This document shows positions 19,948-30,961 of a stretch of DNA of 64,000 nt, one piece after another. Within the stretch, counting starts at the first letter, position 1; each line of letters starts with the position of its first letter. Both the position numbers and the translations under genes were made by a program. The notes below the pieces were generated by a model. It was not told the origin of the DNA. It saw only the letters and a list, made by a program, of their open reading frames with translations, and made no database searches. Source of the stretch: Deltaproteobacteria bacterium (lineage in GTDB: Bacteria; Desulfobacterota; Desulfuromonadia; Geobacterales; Pseudopelobacteraceae); contig JAJZRX010000007.1 of NCBI GenBank assembly GCA_021850095.1, forward strand, positions 1 to 64,000, written 5' to 3'.

Positions 19948-22602
19948 TCAGCAGGTCAATGCCGCGTGGGCGGCCGCCAGGCGGGCAACCGGCACCCGGA
20001 AGGGTGAACAGGAAACATAATCCAGCCCGGCCTTGTGGCAGAAGATAACCGACTCGGGATCACCGCCATGCTCGCCGCAGATGCCGAGCTTGATGTTCTG
20101 GCGGGTGCCGCGCCCCAGTTCGCAGGCCATCTTGACCAGCTTGCCGACCCCGCTCTGATCCAGAGAGATGAACGGATCTTCCGGCAGAATGCCGTTGTCG
20201 ACATAGAACGGCAGGAATTTTCCGGCATCGTCGCGCGACAATCCGAAAGTCGTCTGGGTCAGATCGTTGGTGCCGAACGAGAAAAACTCGGCCTCGGTGG
20301 CAATCTCGTCGGCGGTCAGGGCGGCGCGGGGCAGCTCGATCATCGTGCCGATCAGGTATTCAAGCTTGACGCCGTACTGGGCGATGATTTCATCACAGAT
20401 CGCCACCGCATTCTGTTTGAGAACCGACAGTTCCTTGACCGTGGCGATCAGCGGAATCATGATTTCCGGCACGATGCTGAAGCCTTCGTTTTTGACCAGC
20501 TCGCAGGCTGCTTCCATGATGGCCCGCACCTGCATGTTATAAACCTCGGGATAGGTGATCCCCAGGCGACAGCCACGGTGACCCAGCATCGGGTTGAATT
20601 CGTGCAGTGACTCGATCTTGTGCTTGATGGCGTTGACCGGCACCTTCATGGTCTTGGACAGTTCTTCGATATCACGAGCTTCCTGCGGCAGGAACTCGTG
20701 CAGCGGCGGATCGAGCAGGCGGATCGTGACCGGCAGCCCCTTCATTTCGCGGAACAGGCCGATAAAGTCCCCTTTCTGCATCGGCATAATCTTGGCCAGT
20801 GCCCGTTCACGTCCTTCCACATCCTCGGAAAGTATCATTTCACGCACGGCCGCGATGCGCTCGGCATCGAAGAACATGTGCTCGGTACGGCACAGGCCGA
20901 TGCCCTCGGCGCCGAATTCGCGGGCAACTTTGGAGTCGTGCGGCGTGTCGGCATTGGTGCGCACCTTCATGGTGCGGAATTTGTCGGCCCACTGCATCAG
21001 CTGGGCAAAATCACCGGTCAGCTGCGGCGATACCGTCGGCACCTCTCCCAGAATAACTTCTCCCAGGGAGCCGTCCAGGGTGATGATGTCACCCTTTTTG
21101 ACAACCGTTCCGTTGCGGGTCGTGAAACTCTGGGCAGCATAATCGACCTTGATGTCTCCGCAACCGGCCACACAGCACTTGCCCATGCCGCGGGCAACAA
21201 CCGCCGCATGGGACGTCATGCCGCCGCGAGCGGTAAGAATCCCCTGGGCGGCATGCATGCCATGGATGTCCTCCGGTGAAGTTTCGACGCGGACAAGAAT
21301 GACCCTGCGGCCGGTCTTGGCCTCGGCCTCGGCTTCATCGGCGGTAAAGATCACCTCGCCGGAAACGGCACCCGGTGAGGCTGGCAGCCCCTTGGCAATG
21401 ACGTTCTTTTCGGCCTTGGGGTCCAGTGACGGGTGCAGCAGCTGATCAAGCTGGGAAGGCGCCACGCGCAGAACGGCGCTCTTCTCGTCGATCAGCCCCT
21501 CGCGCACCATGTCGACGGCGATCTTGATCGCAGCCGGCGCGGTGCGTTTGCCGTTTCTGGTCTGCAGCATGAAGAGTTTGCCTTTTTCAATCGTGAACTC
21601 GATATCCTGCATGTCCTTGTAATGTTTTTCGAGGATGTCGCGGATGCTGGCCAGCTGGCGGTAGCATTCCGGCATGACCTCCTCCATCGGCGGCAGGGTG
21701 GTGGCTTTGGCACGGTTGATCGGCTGGGGGGTACGGATACCGGCCACCACGTCCTCGCCCTGGGCGTTGACCAGGTACTCGCCGTAGAAATAGTTCTCGC
21801 CGGTGGAAGGGTCGCGGGTGAAGGCGACGCCGGTGGCACAGTCGTCACCCATGTTGCCGTAGACCATTGACTGGACATTGACGGCGGTGCCCCATTCGGC
21901 CGGAATATTGTGCAGACGACGATAGGTAATGGCACGCTGGTTCATCCAGGAACCGAACACGGCGCCGATGGCGCCCCACAACTGGGCCTCGGGCTCTTCG
22001 GGAAAGGCGACCCCCAGCTCTTCCTTGATGGCGGCCTTGAATACCGCAACCAGCTCTTTCCAGTCCGAGGCAGACAGTTCCGTATCGAGATGAACACCCT
22101 TTTCTTCCTTTTTGTCTTCCAGCAGGTGTTCCAGAACGTGCTTGTCCATCCCCATGACAACATCGGAGTACATCTGGACAAAACGGCGGTAGGCGTCGTA
22201 GGCGAAGCGCTCGTCACCGCTTTGTGCGATGATGCCCTGGACGGTGGCGTCGTTGAGTCCCAGATTGAGGATGGTGTCCATCATGCCCGGCATGGAGGCG
22301 CGGGCACCGGAACGAACGGAAACGAGCAGGGGATTTTGTGGGTCACCGAAAGTGCGCCCCATCAGCGCCTCGACCTGTTTCAGGTGGGCGGAGACTTCAG
22401 CTGCCAGGGAAGGGGGATAGGTGCTGTTGTTTTTGTAAAACTCGGTGCAGACTTCCGTCGTAATCGTAAAACCGGGAGGCACCGGAAGTCCGATGCTGGT
22501 CATCTCGGCCAGATTGGCCCCCTTGCCTCCCAGCAGGTTTTTCATATCGGCCCGGCCTTCGGCCTGACCATTTCCATAGAAATACACGAACTTCTGCGCC
22601 AT
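19948..22602 (-). CDS. ppdK: Pyruvate, phosphate dikinase
   Basis: LLGGKGANLAEMTSIGLPVPPGFTITTE...ARGGMTSHAAVVARGMGKCCV. Confidence 0.98.
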   Translation of the reverse strand: MAQKFVYFYGNGQAEGRADMKNLLGGKGANLAEMTSIGLPVPPGFTITTEVCTEFYKNNSTYPPSLAAEVSAHLKQVEALMGRTFGDPQNPLLVSVRSGARASMPGMMDTILNLGLNDATVQGIIAQSGDERFAYDAYRRFVQMYSDVVMGMDKHVLEHLLEDKKEEKGVHLDTELSASDWKELVAVFKAAIKEELGVAFPEEPEAQLWGAIGAVFGSWMNQRAITYRRLHNIPAEWGTAVNVQSMVYGNMGDDCATGVAFTRDPSTGENYFYGEYLVNAQGEDVVAGIRTPQPINRAKATTLPPMEEVMPECYRQLASIRDILEKHYKDMQDIEFTIEKGKLFMLQTRNGKRTAPAAIKIAVDMVREGLIDEKSAVLRVAPSQLDQLLHPSLDPKAEKNVIAKGLPASPGAVSGEVIFTADEAEAEAKTGRRVILVRVETSPEDIHGMHAAQGILTARGGMTSHAAVVARGMGKCCVAGCGDIKVDYAAQSFTTRNGTVVKKGDIITLDGSLGEVILGEVPTVSPQLTGDFAQLMQWADKFRTMKVRTNADTPHDSKVAREFGAEGIGLCRTEHMFFDAERIAAVREMILSEDVEGRERALAKIMPMQKGDFIGLFREMKGLPVTIRLLDPPLHEFLPQEARDIEELSKTMKVPVNAIKHKIESLHEFNPMLGHRGCRLGITYPEVYNMQVRAIMEAACELVKNEGFSIVPEIMIPLIATVKELSVLKQNAVAICDEIIAQYGVKLEYLIGTMIELPRAALTADEIATEAEFFSFGTNDLTQTTFGLSRDDAGKFLPFYVDNGILPEDPFISLDQSGVGKLVKMACELGRGTRQNIKLGICGEHGGDPESVIFCHKAGLDYVSCSPFRVPVARLAAAHAALTC

Positions 22603-22744
22603 TGTGCTGCCTCCTCTGTGGTAGTTAACGCTTGCGCGGTTTACACTCGCTAAAAACGTTTATTCATAGTAAAAATAACAGGTTAGAAGCTTGACTATAG
22701 CGCAGATTCACAAAATATCAACTAATATTATGAGAAATTCTTCC

Positions 22745-23185
22745 TTATTTGGTATCCCAGCTGGATATATCGGCATTCTTACCCTCGCCCCCTTTGGCAC
22801 CATCGGAGCCATAGGAGAAGAGGTCGTAATCGCCATGTTCACCCGGTGAAACGTAGAGATAGTCATTGCCCCAGGGATCTTTGGGTATCTTTTTGCTCTC
22901 CAGATAGCCCCCCTCCTTGTAGCTGTTCGGGATAATGCCAACCGTCGGCTTGGTAACCAGCGCCGCCAGGCCCTGCTCGGTGGCGGGGTAATTGCCGTTA
23001 TCCAGTTTGTACAGCTTGAGAGCAGTCTCGATATTCTTGATCTGTACCCTGGCGTCGGTAATCTTGGCGTCGTCGGTACGCCCCATCAGTTTCGGGCCGA
23101 CCAGCGCCGCCAGCAGAGCCAGTATGACGATAACGACCATGATCTCGATCAGCGTAAATCCTTTTTTGTTGTCAAACTGCCGCAT
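22745..23185 (-). CDS. gspG: Type II secretion system major pseudopilin GspG
   Basis: [30 protein letters not shown]...[13 protein letters not shown]...[27 protein letters not shown]. Confidence 0.95.
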   Translation of the reverse strand: MRQFDNKKGFTLIEIMVVIVILALLAALVGPKLMGRTDDAKITDARVQIKNIETALKLYKLDNGNYPATEQGLAALVTKPTVGIIPNSYKEGGYLESKKIPKDPWGNDYLYVSPGEHGDYDLFSYGSDGAKGGEGKNADISSWDTK

Positions 23186-23459
23186 TGGGTGACTCCTCCA
23201 TGGTTGTTGTGTATGAATTGATGTGAACTGTACAAAAAGCGAGCCCGCTCTGGCAAGGAAATTACTTTCGCGAATATCGCAAAAAGAAACGGCAACACCT
23301 CAATTGAGGTATAAGCTGCGCTCCAGTCTCCGGATCAAACTCCATTACCGCCTGTAACTATTGTATTTTTAAAAAGCATAGTGCGTTGGCACATGAAATG
23401 TAGTATAAAGACGTCAGCTCGTTGAGAAGCCAAGCGACAACAACAAAGGAGAACAACAG

Positions 23460-23723
23460 ATGAACAAATACGTGATCGCACTGTTTGCCCTGCTTGCCGT
23501 GACAGGCTCCGCTTTTGCCGCCGATGTGATAGATCTGAAACGCGGCGTCAAGTTTACCCACAAACAGCATAGTGAGGTTGTGAATGACTGCAGCAAGTGC
23601 CATGCGGGCGAACCGGGCAAGATCGCCGATTTTGGCAAGGATTGGGCTCATAAATCCTGCAAAGGGTGCCACACCGAGCAGAAAAAGGGACCGACCAGCT
23701 GCAAGGGGTGTCATAATCAATAG
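23460..23723 (+). CDS. Triheme c7-type cytochrome, PpcA family
   Basis: Signal peptide and three CXXCH motifs (CSKCH, CKGCH, CKGCH). Confidence 0.95.
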   Translation: MNKYVIALFALLAVTGSAFAADVIDLKRGVKFTHKQHSEVVNDCSKCHAGEPGKIADFGKDWAHKSCKGCHTEQKKGPTSCKGCHNQ

Positions 23724-23952
23724 CGAACAACAGCCGTTCTGACGGAAAACAGAGGGTGGAACAGACTTTTGCCGACTTCAAGATCACGCTATAAACGACA
23801 GTACACGCTATTTACTTTTACGCTGGAGCTATGCTATAGGGTTGCAAAATCAGACCTGCGTGCTGTGCAATTTAGTTGCTTTTGTGTTCAAATTCGGTAA
23901 ACATGCTTTTTCGTGCGCGACGGCGCGAAAATAATACATAACAAGGAGAAAC

Positions 23953-24216
23953 ATGATGAAAAAGACTTTAGTAGCGATGATTGCCATGGTAGCTTTTGCT
24001 GGAACCGCCTTTGCCGCCGATGTTATCGACATGAAAAAAGGGGTCAAGTTCAACCACAAGGCTCACATGGAGCTCCTGAAGGACTGCAAGAAATGCCATG
24101 AGAAGGGCGCAGGCAAAATCGAAGGCTTCGGCAAGGACTGGGCTCACAAAACCTGCAAGGGCTGCCACACCGACATGAAAAAAGGACCTACCAGCTGCAA
24201 AGAATGCCACAAGTAA
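23953..24216 (+). CDS. Triheme c7-type cytochrome, PpcA family (tandem paralog)
   Basis: Signal peptide and three CXXCH motifs (CKKCH, CKGCH, CKECH); high similarity to 23460..23723. Confidence 0.95.
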   Translation: MMKKTLVAMIAMVAFAGTAFAADVIDMKKGVKFNHKAHMELLKDCKKCHEKGAGKIEGFGKDWAHKTCKGCHTDMKKGPTSCKECHK

Positions 24217-24242
24217 TCTGACCGACGTTTGAGAGGTAAACA

Positions 24243-24274
24243 CGAGGGGAAATGCGGCAACGCATTTCCCCTCG
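24243..24274. terminator. Hairpin terminator between cytochrome gene and uvrB
   Basis: cgaggggaaatgcg-gcaa-cgcatttcccctcg, 14-bp perfect stem. Confidence 0.85.
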
Positions 24275-24303
24275 TTCATTTCAGGCCGCTTTTAAAAACT
24301 TTT

Positions 24304-26322
24304 TCAGCGCAAGGCCATTTCCATCTCTTCCAGCTTCCTGACCTTGTCTCTCAAAAAGGCGGCCCGCTCGAAATCCAGCTCCTTGGCCGCCGCCAGCATT
24401 TCCTTGCGCAGTTTTTTGACCAGCTTCGGTATGTCCCTGGGGGCGGCGGCATACTCTTCGGAGGCTTCCGCCACCCCGCCGGGCGGCGTATAGTAATCTT
24501 TCTCCTCGATCGAACCGAGAATCGTGCGCATTTTCTTTTTAACCGTCTCCGGGGTGATGCCATGCTCCTGATTATAGGCCAGCTGTTTGGCCCGGCGACG
24601 TTCTGTCTCATCAAGACAGATCTGCATCGAACGGGTCACATTATCGGCATACATCAGCACCCGGCCGTTGATGTTGCGGGCCGCCCGACCGCAGGTTTGA
24701 ATCAGAGAACGGGCGGAGCGCAGAAAACCTTCCTTGTCGGCATCCAGAATCGCCACCAATGAGACCTCCGGCAGATCCAGCCCCTCACGCAGCAGGTTGA
24801 TCCCCACCAGCACGTCGAACTCGCCCAAACGAAGGTCACGCAGGATCTGCATCCGTTCGATCGTATCAATGTCCGAATGCAGATACCTGACCCGTACCCC
24901 CAGTTCGCGGTAATAATTGGTCAACTCCTCGGCCATGCGCTTGGTCAAAGTCGTCACCAGCACCCGTTCGCCCCGGGCAACAGTTTCATGCACCTCGTGC
25001 AGCAGATCGTCCACCTGACCAGAACCGCCATCTTTGGCCGATACCGGCCTGACCTCGATCAGCGGATCCAGCAGCCCGGTCGGTCGAATTATCTGCTCGA
25101 CAAAAACGCCGGCGCATTTCTCCATTTCATAGTCGGCCGGCGTGGCGGAAACATAGACCGCCTGCCTGATGCGGGCCTCAAACTCTTGAAAGTTGAGCGG
25201 CCGGTTGTCCAGCGCGGCCGGCAGGCGGAAGCCATAGTTGACCAGCGTATCCTTGCGGGAGCGGTCGCCGCGATACATGCCCCCCACTTGTGGAATGCTG
25301 ACGTGCGATTCATCCACAAACAGAACAAAGTCGTCCGGAAAATAGTCGATCAGCGTGTAAGGCGGCTCACCCTGACGGCGGCCGTCGAAATAACGCGAAT
25401 AGTTCTCTATCCCCTGACAGAACCCCATCTCCTCCATCATCTCAATATCGAAGAACGTGCGCTGCTCGATGCGCTGGGCCTCCAGCAGCATATTTTCGGC
25501 CTGGAAATAACGGATGCGTTCTCCCAGATCGATCCTGATCTGTTCAATGGCCCGCTCCATGGTTTCGCGGCTGGAAACATAATGTGAGGCGGGATAGATC
25601 GCGCATTTCGTCAATCGGTGCAGCACCGCGCCCCGCAGCGGGTCGATCTCGCTGATCGCTTCGATCTCATCGCCGAAAAACTCGATCCGCAGCGCCTTGT
25701 CACTGTCGTAGGCCGGGAAAACCTCCACCACATCACCCCGGACGCGGAAGGTACCGCGATGGAAATCCATATCATTGCGCTCGTACTGGATCTCGACCAG
25801 CTTTTTCAGCAGCGTGTCGCGGCCGTACTCTTCGCCCTGACGAAAGAAGATGTGCAGGCTGGCGTAGGCCTCCGGCGAGCCGATGCCGTAGATGCAGGAA
25901 ACCGAAGCCACGATGATCACGTCCCGTCTGGTCAGCAGGCTGCGGGTGGCGGAATGGCGCATTTTATCGATCTCATCGTTGATGGCCGAATCCTTCTCGA
26001 TGAATGTGTCGCTGGTCGGGATATAGGCTTCCGGCTGATAGTAATCGTAGTAGGAAACAAAATACTCCACCGCGTTATCCGGAAACAGTTCCCTTAATTC
26101 TCCATACAGCTGGGCCGCCAGAGTTTTATTGGGAGCCAGCACCAGCGCCGGCCGCTCGGTGCGGGCGATGACGTTGGCAACCGTGAAGGTCTTGCCGGAA
26201 CCGGTCACCCCCAGCAGGGTCTGGTGCTGGTCGCCGCGCTGGATGCCCTCCACCAGTTCAGTGATGGCCTGTGGCTGGTCGCCGCGCGGAGTGTATGAAG
26301 TTGTAAGGTTAAAAAGAGACAT
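24304..26322 (-). CDS. uvrB: Excinuclease ABC subunit B
   Basis: [39 protein letters not shown]. Confidence 0.98.
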   Translation of the reverse strand: MSLFNLTTSYTPRGDQPQAITELVEGIQRGDQHQTLLGVTGSGKTFTVANVIARTERPALVLAPNKTLAAQLYGELRELFPDNAVEYFVSYYDYYQPEAYIPTSDTFIEKDSAINDEIDKMRHSATRSLLTRRDVIIVASVSCIYGIGSPEAYASLHIFFRQGEEYGRDTLLKKLVEIQYERNDMDFHRGTFRVRGDVVEVFPAYDSDKALRIEFFGDEIEAISEIDPLRGAVLHRLTKCAIYPASHYVSSRETMERAIEQIRIDLGERIRYFQAENMLLEAQRIEQRTFFDIEMMEEMGFCQGIENYSRYFDGRRQGEPPYTLIDYFPDDFVLFVDESHVSIPQVGGMYRGDRSRKDTLVNYGFRLPAALDNRPLNFQEFEARIRQAVYVSATPADYEMEKCAGVFVEQIIRPTGLLDPLIEVRPVSAKDGGSGQVDDLLHEVHETVARGERVLVTTLTKRMAEELTNYYRELGVRVRYLHSDIDTIERMQILRDLRLGEFDVLVGINLLREGLDLPEVSLVAILDADKEGFLRSARSLIQTCGRAARNINGRVLMYADNVTRSMQICLDETERRRAKQLAYNQEHGITPETVKKKMRTILGSIEEKDYYTPPGGVAEASEEYAAAPRDIPKLVKKLRKEMLAAAKELDFERAAFLRDKVRKLEEMEMALR

Positions 26323-26464
26323 GTCTACGGCTCATAAAAACATTGTTTGAATAAAGTGCTGTTATTGGGTATTCTGGATATCACGCTCGACGGTAGCACG
26401 CGAAGCATTGTGTGGCAAGTACGTCAGGAGTGACAACAGCCTGGTTTTCGACCGTGAGGACGCC

Positions 26465-27862
26465 GTGAAACAGCCCGAAAAAACACAACGCCTTAAAATC
26501 CTTCATGTCGTTGACAATCAGCAGGATCGCGATGTTTTCAAGCAAATTTCTGCAGCAGATCCTGCCGGGTACTGCATCAGTGAGTGCACCAGCCCTGACG
26601 AGGCTCTTGCCGCGGCCATCAACAACAGCGAAGCTTTTGATGCGGTTGCTATCAATCACGATCCTGCCGGCCTGGACGGACTGGCGCTCTGCCAAAAAAT
26701 GCTGGCGGCCCCTGTCCCGCTGCCGCTGGTTCTCCTGACCGGCAGCGGACAGGAGAAAATTGCCGCTGAAGCCTTGCAAGCCGGAGCGAGCGACTACCTG
26801 ATCAAGGATCCCTGCAACGCCTACCTGGACCTGCTCCCTTTCGTCCTCAACCGGGTTGTCGCAAACCACCGCCAGCAGCGCTTGAGTGACGACACCACCC
26901 TCTCTCTGCGTCAGAATCAGGATCGGCTGCTGCATATCATCGAAGGGATAACCATTCCCACCTTTGTCATCGACAAAAATCACATCGTAACCCACTGGAA
27001 CCAGGCCTGCGCCAACATAACCGGGGTACCGGCCGCCGAAGTCATCGGCACCCGTCAGCAGTGGCGCGCCTTCTACTCCTTTGAACGTCCGGTCATGGCT
27101 GATCTTATCGTCGACCAAGTCATCGAACATATGGTTGTAAAACATTATGGCAGCAAATATGTCCGTTCCAAAATAATTGCCGAAGCATTTGAAGCCGAGG
27201 ATTTCTTTCCGCACTTCGGTGAGGCGGGCAAATGGCTCTATTTTACCGCTGCTCCGCTGAAGGATGACAACGGCCAGATTTGCGGTGCGATCGAAACGCT
27301 GCAGGATGTCTCCGATCGCAGGAAGGCCGAACTGGCCCTGAAGGAAAGTGAACGTCTGTATCGTGATTTAAGTATAACCGACGGGCTTACAAAACTTTAC
27401 AATTCGCGCCACTTTTTCGGTCGCACCCGGGAGGAGATCGAACGCTGCAACCGCTACGCTTCGCCGCTCTCTCTGATCCTGTTGGATGTGGACAATTTCA
27501 AGGGTTTCAACGACACCTACGGCCATATCGACGGCGACCGGGTGCTGGCGGGATTGGCGGATGTTATCCGGGACAGCATCCGGGGGGTTGACTCCGCCTA
27601 CCGCTACGGCGGAGAAGAATTTATCGTGCTTTTCCCGGAAACCGAACCGGGAGAGGCCGCACTGGTAGCCGAAAGGATTCGGCAGACATTCGAACAGACC
27701 ATCTTTTCTCCCGAAGACGGGGTGTGCGTCACCATGACCATCAGCATCGGCGGCGGCAGCTACCACGGCGGGGAAGATCTGACCAGCTTCGTCAAGCGGA
27801 TTGACGAGGCCATGTACGAAGCCAAGAGACGCGGTAAAAACAGGGTGGTTTTTGTCGAATAG
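26465..27862 (+). CDS. Receiver-like + PAS + GGDEF diguanylate cyclase
   Basis: LVLLTGSGQEKIAAEALQAGASDYLIKDP, PAS region, RGVD-SAYRY-GGEEF (I-site plus catalytic motif); GTG start 26465 is a best guess. Confidence 0.88.
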   Translation: MKQPEKTQRLKILHVVDNQQDRDVFKQISAADPAGYCISECTSPDEALAAAINNSEAFDAVAINHDPAGLDGLALCQKMLAAPVPLPLVLLTGSGQEKIAAEALQAGASDYLIKDPCNAYLDLLPFVLNRVVANHRQQRLSDDTTLSLRQNQDRLLHIIEGITIPTFVIDKNHIVTHWNQACANITGVPAAEVIGTRQQWRAFYSFERPVMADLIVDQVIEHMVVKHYGSKYVRSKIIAEAFEAEDFFPHFGEAGKWLYFTAAPLKDDNGQICGAIETLQDVSDRRKAELALKESERLYRDLSITDGLTKLYNSRHFFGRTREEIERCNRYASPLSLILLDVDNFKGFNDTYGHIDGDRVLAGLADVIRDSIRGVDSAYRYGGEEFIVLFPETEPGEAALVAERIRQTFEQTIFSPEDGVCVTMTISIGGGSYHGGEDLTSFVKRIDEAMYEAKRRGKNRVVFVE

Positions 27863-27943
27863 ATTCAGCAGCAAATCAAAAGGAGGAGTCGCCAAACCAG
27901 CGATTCCCCCGTTATTTATCCCGTCACGACATCTTGGATTCTG

Positions 27944-29344
27944 CTATTTCGCATCCAGAAAAGCCGCTGCATTGTGAATACGCCTGATTGCCTCGGCACT
28001 CCCCAGGGCCTGGATTATCTCCCCCACGCCGGGCGCCTGGGTACCGCCCGACAGCGCAATGCGCACCGGCTGTCCCACCTGCGGCATCTTCCAGCCCTTT
28101 TCCGCGCAAATTTCCTTGAAGAGTGCATCAAAACCCGCGGCATCAGCCGCGCTGGTGTCCGATAGTTTTTCTGCCACCGTTTCAAAGACCGCCCGCAGAT
28201 GATCCTGCTCGAATTTGGCCAGAGCAGCCTGATCATACGCTTGGGGAGCGTTATAGTAAAAGACGGCCCGTTCAGCCATCTCTTCCAGGGTTTGAGCACG
28301 TTCCTGCAGACTCTTGACCACCAGCAGCAGATCCGGTCCGCCCAGTGTTGTCACTCCCCGTTTAGAGAGGTGCGGCAGCAGCAGATCCGCCAACCGCTCC
28401 CGGTCGCCGTTCTTGATGTAGTGCGCATTCAACCAGAGAAGTTTTTCGGTGTTGAAAACCGAGGCCGAGCGCCCCACGCTACTGATGTCAAATTTTTGAA
28501 TCATTTCGTCACGACTGAAAATCTCATCATCACCATGGCTCCACCCCAGCCGCACCAGATAATTGTTCAGCGCTTCAGGCAGGAATCCCATGTCACGGTA
28601 GGCAATCACGCTGGTGGCGCCATGGCGCTTGGAGAGGCGCGCCTTGTCCGAACCGAGTATCATCGGCACATGGGCAAACTGCGGCACCGGAAAACCGAGC
28701 GCCTGGTAGAGCTGGATCTGGCGGGGTGTGTTGTTGACATGATCATCGCCGCGGATCACGGTGCTGATGCGCATGCTGGCGTCATCGATTACCACGCAGA
28801 AATTGTAGGTCGGCGTACCGTCAGTACGCTGGATGATCAGGTCGTCCAGCTCTTCGGCCGGAAAGGCAATACGCCCCTTGATAAGATCATCGAAAGCCAC
28901 CTCGCCCCCCTGGGGAGCGCGAAAGCGAACCACATAGGGCGCTTCGGGATTGTCGCCGCGCTCGCGGCAGGTTCCGTCGTACTTGGGCTTGCGCCCCTCC
29001 CGCATGGCCAGCTCGCGTTTTTTCTCCAGTTCATCGCCACTGCAGAAGCATTTGTAGGCTTTGCCCTCATCCAGCAGCTTCTGAACATACTCCTTGTAGA
29101 GATCGAAGCAGTCCGACTGATAGAAGGGGCCTTCGTCCCACTCCAGACCGAGCCACTGCATCCCTTCCAGAATGGCATCCACCGACTCTTTGGTGGATCG
29201 CTCCACATCGGTATCCTCGATTCTCAGAATAAAGGTTCCGCCCTGTTTTCTGGCCAAAAGCCAGTTAAAAAGCGCAGTACGGGCGCCGCCGACGTGCAGG
29301 TAGCCGGTCGGGCTGGGAGCAAAACGGACTCTCAATTCAGACAT
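27944..29344 (-). CDS. gltX: Glutamyl-tRNA synthetase
   Basis: [26 protein letters not shown]...KLSKRHGA-like [12 protein letters not shown]. Confidence 0.98.
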   Translation of the reverse strand: MSELRVRFAPSPTGYLHVGGARTALFNWLLARKQGGTFILRIEDTDVERSTKESVDAILEGMQWLGLEWDEGPFYQSDCFDLYKEYVQKLLDEGKAYKCFCSGDELEKKRELAMREGRKPKYDGTCRERGDNPEAPYVVRFRAPQGGEVAFDDLIKGRIAFPAEELDDLIIQRTDGTPTYNFCVVIDDASMRISTVIRGDDHVNNTPRQIQLYQALGFPVPQFAHVPMILGSDKARLSKRHGATSVIAYRDMGFLPEALNNYLVRLGWSHGDDEIFSRDEMIQKFDISSVGRSASVFNTEKLLWLNAHYIKNGDRERLADLLLPHLSKRGVTTLGGPDLLLVVKSLQERAQTLEEMAERAVFYYNAPQAYDQAALAKFEQDHLRAVFETVAEKLSDTSAADAAGFDALFKEICAEKGWKMPQVGQPVRIALSGGTQAPGVGEIIQALGSAEAIRRIHNAAAFLDAK

Positions 29345-29390
29345 GGTCTCAATTCTCCTTGATAAATATAATAGTTAGGGCCAAAGCGCT

Positions 29391-30335
29391 TTACTCATCA
29401 ACTCTGCACCCCTGCCAGGTTCCTCGGCGTTGCAGTTCATTGAGAACAGCAAACCACATCTGGTTGTTCTTCAGCCCCCACTGGGGCGCCACACGGATCG
29501 CCAGCGGTGCGGAACCGTACAGGCGCTGCACCGTGACCCGCGCCGGCAGACGCTCCAGAAAATCAGCCGCAACGGATACATATTCAGCCAGAGTCAAGGG
29601 CGTAAACTCGCCGCGCCGGTACATATCGGCCAGTTCGGTTCCCTCCACCGCATGCAGCTGATGCAGTTTGATCGAATCAATCGGCAGCGAAGCGATCAGG
29701 TCAGCGCTCTTGAGGAACTCCTCGGCGCTCTCGCCGGGGAAGCCATGGATCAAATGGGCGCAGATGTCAAAGTTGCGGCCGGCGGCTCGCTTGACCGTGG
29801 TGACAAAATCTTCCAGGGTATGTCCGCGATTGATAAGCGTCAAAATTTCGTCATCTGAGGACTGTAATCCCAACTCCAAACAGACGTACTTTTCAGACGC
29901 AATGGAAGTCAGCAGCTCCAGAGCCTCGCCGGTCAGGGAATCAGGGCGGGTACCGACCGAGATGCCGATCACATCCGGGTGCGCCAGAGCCCTTCGGTAC
30001 AGGTTGTCCAGCAATTCAACAGAGGCGTAGGTATTGGTGTACTTCTGAAAGTAGACGATGAATTTCTGGGAGCCGAGCCGGATGCGATGGTAGGCCATGC
30101 CATGCTCCATCTGCTCCTCCAGCGGAATCATCGCCTGTGTGTCTTTGGGAGAAAAAGAGACGTTATTGCAATAGATGCAGCCGCCGTTCCCCTTGCTGCC
30201 GTCCCGATTGGGGCAGGTGAAGCCGGCATCCACATTGACTTTGCTGACCCGGCAGCCGAAACAGCGGCGCAGGTAGTGTCCGTAGGAATTGATGCGGAGC
30301 TGGGGATGCAGAAACTGGTCAACGATGGGTTGCAT
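29391..30335 (-). CDS. TIGR01212 family radical SAM protein (YhcC-like)
   Basis: RINSYGHYLRRCFGCRVSKVNVDAGFTCPNRDGSKGNGGCIYCNN. Confidence 0.93.
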   Translation of the reverse strand: MQPIVDQFLHPQLRINSYGHYLRRCFGCRVSKVNVDAGFTCPNRDGSKGNGGCIYCNNVSFSPKDTQAMIPLEEQMEHGMAYHRIRLGSQKFIVYFQKYTNTYASVELLDNLYRRALAHPDVIGISVGTRPDSLTGEALELLTSIASEKYVCLELGLQSSDDEILTLINRGHTLEDFVTTVKRAAGRNFDICAHLIHGFPGESAEEFLKSADLIASLPIDSIKLHQLHAVEGTELADMYRRGEFTPLTLAEYVSVAADFLERLPARVTVQRLYGSAPLAIRVAPQWGLKNNQMWFAVLNELQRRGTWQGCRVDE

Positions 30336-30954
30336 TTTTCTCTATCTTTTCGAGTAGATAAATAGCGGCGCGGTGCGGGTCGGCAGCTGACAGCACCCCC
30401 GAAATCAGGGCGGCGCCATGACAGCCGGTCGCCATAACTTCGGAAACTGTCGACAGGTTAACCCCCCCCAGGGCAAAAACCGGGATGCGAAGAGAACGGG
30501 CCGCTTCGGTCAACCGTGAAATCCCCAGCGGCTGACCGTACTGCAGCTTGGAGGGGGTGGCGTAAACCGGGCCGAACGTCACAAAATCCGCGCCCGCACA
30601 CTCCGCCAACAGCGCTTCATCCACAGCGTGGGCGGAATAACCGATCAGCAGCTCCGGCCCCAGTAATCGGCGCACTTCGGCCACCGGCAGACTGCCGGCC
30701 CCGATATGCACGCCATCCGCGCCGACCGCCAGGGCGATGTCGATACGGTCATTGATCAGCAAACGGGCGCCATGTTCACGGGTGAGAGTTCGCAACCGCA
30801 GCGCCAGTTCAAACAATTGACGCGACGAAAGATCCTTTTCCCGCAGCTGTACACAACGCACGCCGCCGGTCAACGCATCTGCAACAACGGCAGGGAGTTC
30901 CCTCCCTGCCGTCTGATTTCGGTCAGTGATCAGATAAAGATTGAAATCAAGCAT
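30319..30954 (-). CDS. thiE: Thiamine phosphate synthase
   Basis: LYLITDRNQ...VQLREKDLSSRQLFELALRLR...GADGVHIGAGSLP...FALGGVN. Confidence 0.95.
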   Translation of the reverse strand: MLDFNLYLITDRNQTAGRELPAVVADALTGGVRCVQLREKDLSSRQLFELALRLRTLTREHGARLLINDRIDIALAVGADGVHIGAGSLPVAEVRRLLGPELLIGYSAHAVDEALLAECAGADFVTFGPVYATPSKLQYGQPLGISRLTEAARSLRIPVFALGGVNLSTVSEVMATGCHGAALISGVLSAADPHRAAIYLLEKIEKNATHR

Positions 30955-30961
30955 CAATCGA

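Noticed and set aside
23255-23410. Possible sigma54 -24/-12 elements upstream of the first cytochrome (TGGCAAGGAAATTACT; TTGGCACATGAAATGT)
   Set aside because: Each matches the TGGCAC-N5-TTGC consensus only partly and cannot be supported without start-site data.
27863-27943. Possible terminator between the diguanylate cyclase and gltX
   Set aside because: Only an imperfect short stem (gagtcgc/gcgattc) with no clear T tract.
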